From: G039029935 sp039029935
Lineage (GTDB): Bacteria > Chloroflexota > Anaerolineae > Caldilineales > Caldilineaceae
Assembly (NCBI GenBank): GCA_039029935.1
Contig: JBCCFC010000632.1
Coordinates: 1 to 7,906, forward strand
Direction: 5' to 3'
DNA: 7,906 nt
Part shown: positions 5,582-7,906 of the stretch, one piece after another
How the letters are laid out: each line of letters opens with the position of its first letter
How positions within the stretch are numbered: position 1 is the first letter of the stretch
Position numbers and translations under genes: made by a program
Notes under the pieces: generated by a model
Database searches by the model: none
Told to the model about the DNA's origin: nothing
Seen by the model: the letters and a program-made list of their open reading frames with translations, nothing else

Positions 5582-6577
5582 CTATTCACTATAAACCGCT
5601 TCCTGCAATCCACGAATATAACCAATGGCAAAGAGCCGCCCAATGGCCGAATATGATGGGTTATCGTTGCTGTCGCCTTCCATAGTTGGCACATGGTCGG
5701 GGCGCAGAACACCCTCAAACCCAATATCGCGATATGCCTTCATGCAGGCCAACATATCAGTCTTGCCTTCGTCGTGGAAGGTCTCTTCAAACTTTTCAGG
5801 TGTACCTCGAACATCCCGGAAATGGACAAAGAAGATTTTATTCTGCTCGCCAAAGTGACGGATGACATCGGGTAACTCGTCGGTCATCAACGTAAAGTTG
5901 CCTTGGCAGAGGCAGATGCCGTTGACAGGGCTAGGAACCATGTCCACCAACCGTTGATAATTTTCTACACTACGCATGATGCGTCCCAACCCGCGAATGG
6001 GTGACAGCGGTGGGTCATCGGGGTGCATCGCGAGCTTCACATTGGCCTCTTCGGCCACAGGCACGACCTTTTCCAAGAAATATTTGAGATTATCCCAAAG
6101 TTCCTCTTCGGTGACAACGCCAGCCTCGGTCAACGGTGCATTCTCCATATAGGAGTGGTCATAGCCAGTTGCCAATGCCCCACCGCGCGCAGGTACTGTC
6201 ATGGAGGTACGCGCCCAGTTAAAGACAGGCATCCACTCATAACACCACACAGGAATGCCCAGCGTACCCATGTTGCGGATCAGCTCGCAGGCTGTTTCAA
6301 TTTCCTCGTCACGGCCCGGCAACCCCAATTTCGCTTTGTTCAAGGGTGGACGGCTCTCAATGACATCAAGCGTAAAGCCAGCACTCTCATAAGCCGATTT
6401 CATGCGCACCACCGACTGAAAGCCCCACGGCAAATCATCCTTGTTCAGATTGTCGGCCCCGACTTCATGCATTTTGCGAAAGTCCATGCCCCCCACAATA
6501 TGCTCAACACCACACTGTTTCACCAACTTCCACAAAGGTGTCGGCCAAGGTGGGATCACTTCGGCAATTTTGATCAT
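5582..6577 (-). CDS. uxuA: D-mannonate dehydratase (UxuA family)
   Basis: 331 residues. Converts D-mannonate to 2-keto-3-deoxy-D-gluconate in the glucuronate branch of hexuronate catabolism; cytoplasmic, TIM-barrel, Mn(II)-dependent in studied members. Family landmarks: WKLVKQCGVEHIVGG at the N-terminus, VIESRPP (72-78), then the metal-ligand strands LAMHPDDPP (His185), GICLCQGNF (Cys224), FVHFRDV (His252) and LRPDHVP (Asp294), with FHDEGKTDM (268-275) between the last two. It is shorter than E. coli UxuA (about 394 residues), in line with shorter members of the family. Start supported by AGGAG (6584-6588), 6 nt upstream. No uxaC, uxuB or kdgK is in the window, so the pathway partners must lie elsewhere; a related sugar-acid dehydratase activity is not excluded. 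The 3' end abuts the repeat array. Confidence 0.88.
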   Translation of the reverse strand: MIKIAEVIPPWPTPLWKLVKQCGVEHIVGGMDFRKMHEVGADNLNKDDLPWGFQSVVRMKSAYESAGFTLDVIESRPPLNKAKLGLPGRDEEIETACELIRNMGTLGIPVWCYEWMPVFNWARTSMTVPARGGALATGYDHSYMENAPLTEAGVVTEEELWDNLKYFLEKVVPVAEEANVKLAMHPDDPPLSPIRGLGRIMRSVENYQRLVDMVPSPVNGICLCQGNFTLMTDELPDVIRHFGEQNKIFFVHFRDVRGTPEKFEETFHDEGKTDMLACMKAYRDIGFEGVLRPDHVPTMEGDSNDNPSYSAIGRLFAIGYIRGLQEAVYSE

Positions 6578-6598
6578 GGTCTTCTCCTAAAAATCTGT

Positions 6599-6627
6599 AT
6601 CATATCGAGGCTGCCAGATTAGACCAA
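6599..6627 (-). promoter_or_regulatory. Candidate uxuA promoter
   Basis: On the minus strand, TTGGTC (6622-6627), 17 nt, then TATGAT (6599-6604, 5/6). Start would be near 6592, a leader of about 15 nt containing the AGGAG site. The -35 is poor (3/6), as expected if an activator or repressor acts on it. Confidence 0.4.
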
Positions 6628-6635
6628 TCTAGCAG
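6611..6635. promoter_or_regulatory. Palindromic operator candidate over the uxuA -35
   Basis: CTGCcAGATT (6611-6620) and AATCTaGCAG (6626-6635) are inverted repeats with one mismatch around agacc. The centre reads ATTGGTCTAAT on the minus strand, broadly like FCD-type GntR sites (which include the UxuR/ExuR hexuronate regulators). It covers the candidate -35 of uxuA, so bound protein should repress. No regulator gene is in the window; the family assignment is inference. Confidence 0.4.
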
Positions 6636-6682
6636 TTCTCAAAACATATTTCTATTTCAAAACACGCAAACACATTTACCTA

Positions 6683-6821
6683 AGGTTATTCCACAAAAAT
6701 AATTACCCATAATCCGTTCAGTCAGCACGCCCCGTGCGGGTCAAACTCGTGAGGTTAACTCGCACGAGACCCAGAGGGTTCCCCGCTGACTGAACGGGTA
6801 TTTTATTTTGTGGAATGGCCT
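6683..6821. mobile_element. 139-bp MITE-like element with 26-bp terminal inverted repeats
   Basis: The ends 6683-6708 (AGGTTATTCCACAAAA...TACCC) and 6796-6821 are imperfect inverted repeats. As RNA, the outer 16 bases pair without a gap, using G-U pairs. A second inner inverted repeat, GTTCAGTCAGC (from 6716) with GCTGACTGAAC (6785-6795), extends the stem after a short asymmetric bulge. The core holds further hairpins, such as CTCGTG (6746-6751) with CACGAG (6763-6768). It has no ORF. A third copy of the end occurs at 7838-7863. This looks like a non-autonomous miniature element; a structured RNA is the alternative. Its right end overlaps the stop codon of the nucleotidyltransferase gene. Confidence 0.65.
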
Positions 6822-7806
6822 ACATGAGAACTTCGTGTTTGATGTTACCTTTTTCTGTGACAATGCTATCACATAGCACAATCGCATCCTGAATCACCAC
6901 CCCATCCCCAATCGTACAATCGGCCTCAATATACACATATGGCCCAATTTCACAGTCAGTCCCAATCGCCACCCCCTCGTCAATACGAACAGGCATAATC
7001 AGCTTGGTGTTTTCACCAATGGCTTTTGGACGTAAATAGGGTTCGTTGGTGGCTTCTGCCAAGTAACGACGATTTAAGTCTAACAGATCATCGACATTCG
7101 TCAAGTCATCGCGCGATGCCCCCAACACACCTGTTACAAAGCCACCTGAAAAACCTGGTTCTGTGGCATCGTCAATCAACATCTGAATGGCATCTTGCAG
7201 TTCATACTCGCCGCGTTTGGATGGCTGCACCTTGGGCAAGTAGGTCAACAGACTGTGTGCAAACACATAAATTGGGATGCTGCCCATGTTAGAGGGTGAG
7301 TCCTCAATGGCGGGTTTTTCAACAATGCGCCGAATCCGGATGATGCCGTCCTGCTCCACCCAATCGACCATACCCGTTTTGGGAATGGCTTCGTCGGGGA
7401 CTTCCATCAACGACAATGTTGCCAGCGCACCCAGTGAGCGATGCGTTGTCAGCAGTTGATGGATAAATGGTTGTGGGAGTAAATTGTCACATGCAGACAT
7501 GACAAAATCACCGTGAATATGCGGAGCCGCCAGTTTAAGCGCATGAGCCATACCCAACCGTTCATGTTGATGCACGACCGCAATGGTCAAACCATCGACA
7601 TTGTTTTTGCTGTCCAAATAGGTCTGTAGACCCTCGTCGTCTGGGCTGACGACAACCACAAACTCCTGAATCCCATTGGCAATAAAGGTATCCATCGCAC
7701 GATGGATGATAGGTTTGCCCGCAATTGGGGCCATCGCCTTGCTGCGTTTTAGTGTCACTGGCCGAAGCCGTGTTCCTTTGCCAGCCGCTAAGATGACACA
7801 TTGCAT
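6820..7806 (-). CDS. Sugar-1-phosphate nucleotidyltransferase with short C-terminal beta-helix
   Basis: 328 residues. Transfers a nucleotidyl group from an NTP to a sugar-1-phosphate, giving an NDP-sugar for envelope or exopolysaccharide synthesis; cytoplasmic. The N-terminal Rossmann-like domain has the signature LAAGKGTRLRPVT (residues 7-18) followed by KAMAPIAGKPI (23-33), the catalytic-region Asp107 in MSACDNLLP, VEKP (162-165) and GEYELQDAI (199-207). From about 262 there are hexapeptide repeats of a left-handed beta-helix (IGENTKLIMPVRIDEGVAIG, then IGPYVYIEADCTIG). Only a few rungs are present and the protein ends in NIKHEVLM, shorter than many relatives with this layout. The sugar and base (glucose/dTTP or UTP) cannot be decided. 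The start at 7806 has AAAGGA 9 nt upstream (7816-7821); an in-frame ATG at 7851 would add 15 residues before the conserved N-terminus and was rejected. The stop TAG lies at the edge of the flanking element. Confidence 0.87.
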   Translation of the reverse strand: MQCVILAAGKGTRLRPVTLKRSKAMAPIAGKPIIHRAMDTFIANGIQEFVVVVSPDDEGLQTYLDSKNNVDGLTIAVVHQHERLGMAHALKLAAPHIHGDFVMSACDNLLPQPFIHQLLTTHRSLGALATLSLMEVPDEAIPKTGMVDWVEQDGIIRIRRIVEKPAIEDSPSNMGSIPIYVFAHSLLTYLPKVQPSKRGEYELQDAIQMLIDDATEPGFSGGFVTGVLGASRDDLTNVDDLLDLNRRYLAEATNEPYLRPKAIGENTKLIMPVRIDEGVAIGTDCEIGPYVYIEADCTIGDGVVIQDAIVLCDSIVTEKGNIKHEVLM

Positions 7807-7837
7807 GTTTTGTAATCCTTTGTAGCATATCTGATTT

Positions 7838-7906
7838 AGGCTAATCCACAAAATAAATTACCCATCGAAACGCGGAGTTAGCAATCTCTATTGCGGGTCG
7901 TACACG
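7838..7906. mobile_element. End of a second MITE-like element, cut by the window
   Basis: Bases 7838-7863 (AGGCTAATCCACAAAATAAA then TTACCC) match the left end of the 6683-6821 element at 22 of 26 positions, and the inverted right end at 23 of 26. The inner sequence continues with a similar ending (GTTAGC compared with GTCAGC) and then diverges. It lies 31 nt upstream of the nucleotidyltransferase start, so that gene is flanked on both sides by members of the family. The far end is outside the window. Confidence 0.55.

Noticed and set aside
6023..6622. Plus-strand 199-codon open frame opposite uxuA
   Set aside because: It is antisense to clearly conserved mannonate dehydratase sequence including the metal-ligand strands, and shows no domain.
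6683..6821. tRNA or riboswitch in the structured intergenic region
   Set aside because: No cloverleaf with T-loop or anticodon arm can be drawn and no known riboswitch core is recognisable; the repeated ends point to a mobile repeat.
7824..7851. TTGTGG-16 nt-TATGCT as a promoter of the nucleotidyltransferase
   Set aside because: Transcription would start within the AAAGGA ribosome-binding site, leaving it incomplete in the mRNA; both hexamers are also weak.

Overview
The window is a compact stretch of bacterial chromosome of moderate GC. It has seven genes, plus an eighth cut by the left edge, on both strands. I suggest a Chloroflexota-like host, but only as an inference. The support is a secreted protein carrying a 'YLPVV' segment after its signal peptide (a motif common in Chloroflexota exoproteins), the long REP-like palindromes between genes, and the gene mix. 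No rRNA, tRNA, transposase or CRISPR array is visible, and nothing fixes the taxonomy.

Layout. 1-1008 (+): the 3' part of a receiver/histidine-kinase fusion protein. 1050-1125: a long perfect palindrome. 1204-2403 (+): an RNase D with two HRDC-like domains. 2367-3380 (-): a secreted protein ending in an I9-type subtilase prodomain with no protease domain behind it; its 3' end overlaps the RNase D gene tail-to-tail. 3571-3763: three stacked tandem-repeat blocks. 3767-4198 (-): a VOC/glyoxalase-fold protein. 4419-4476: a second perfect palindrome that leads into a good sigma-70-type promoter. 4561-4827 (+): an orphan Phd/YefM-like antitoxin. 4870-5493 (+): an isochorismatase-family cysteine hydrolase. 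5492-5578: an inverted array of the same repeat family as 3571-3615. 5582-6577 (-): mannonate dehydratase (uxuA) with a palindrome over its putative promoter. 6683-6821: a 139-bp element with terminal inverted repeats. 6820-7806 (-): a sugar-1-phosphate nucleotidyltransferase. 7838 to the right edge: one end of a second copy of that element.

The genes do not form one pathway. They are signal transduction, RNA processing, a secreted protein, two small enzymes of unknown substrate, hexuronate catabolism and nucleotide-sugar synthesis. The antitoxin and the hydrolase probably share one transcript; the other genes look like single units, most with a clear Shine-Dalgarno sequence.

The most striking property is that four intergenic intervals hold palindromic or tandem repeats of three or four different families. 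Several touch or supply stop codons (5491-5493 and 6820-6822), and one overlaps a probable -35 box (4467-4472). I found no convincing new multi-gene system. The best leads are the repeat families and their effect on gene ends, the catalytic-domain-less subtilase prodomain protein, the receiver domain lacking its phospho-acceptor aspartate, and the orphan antitoxin.
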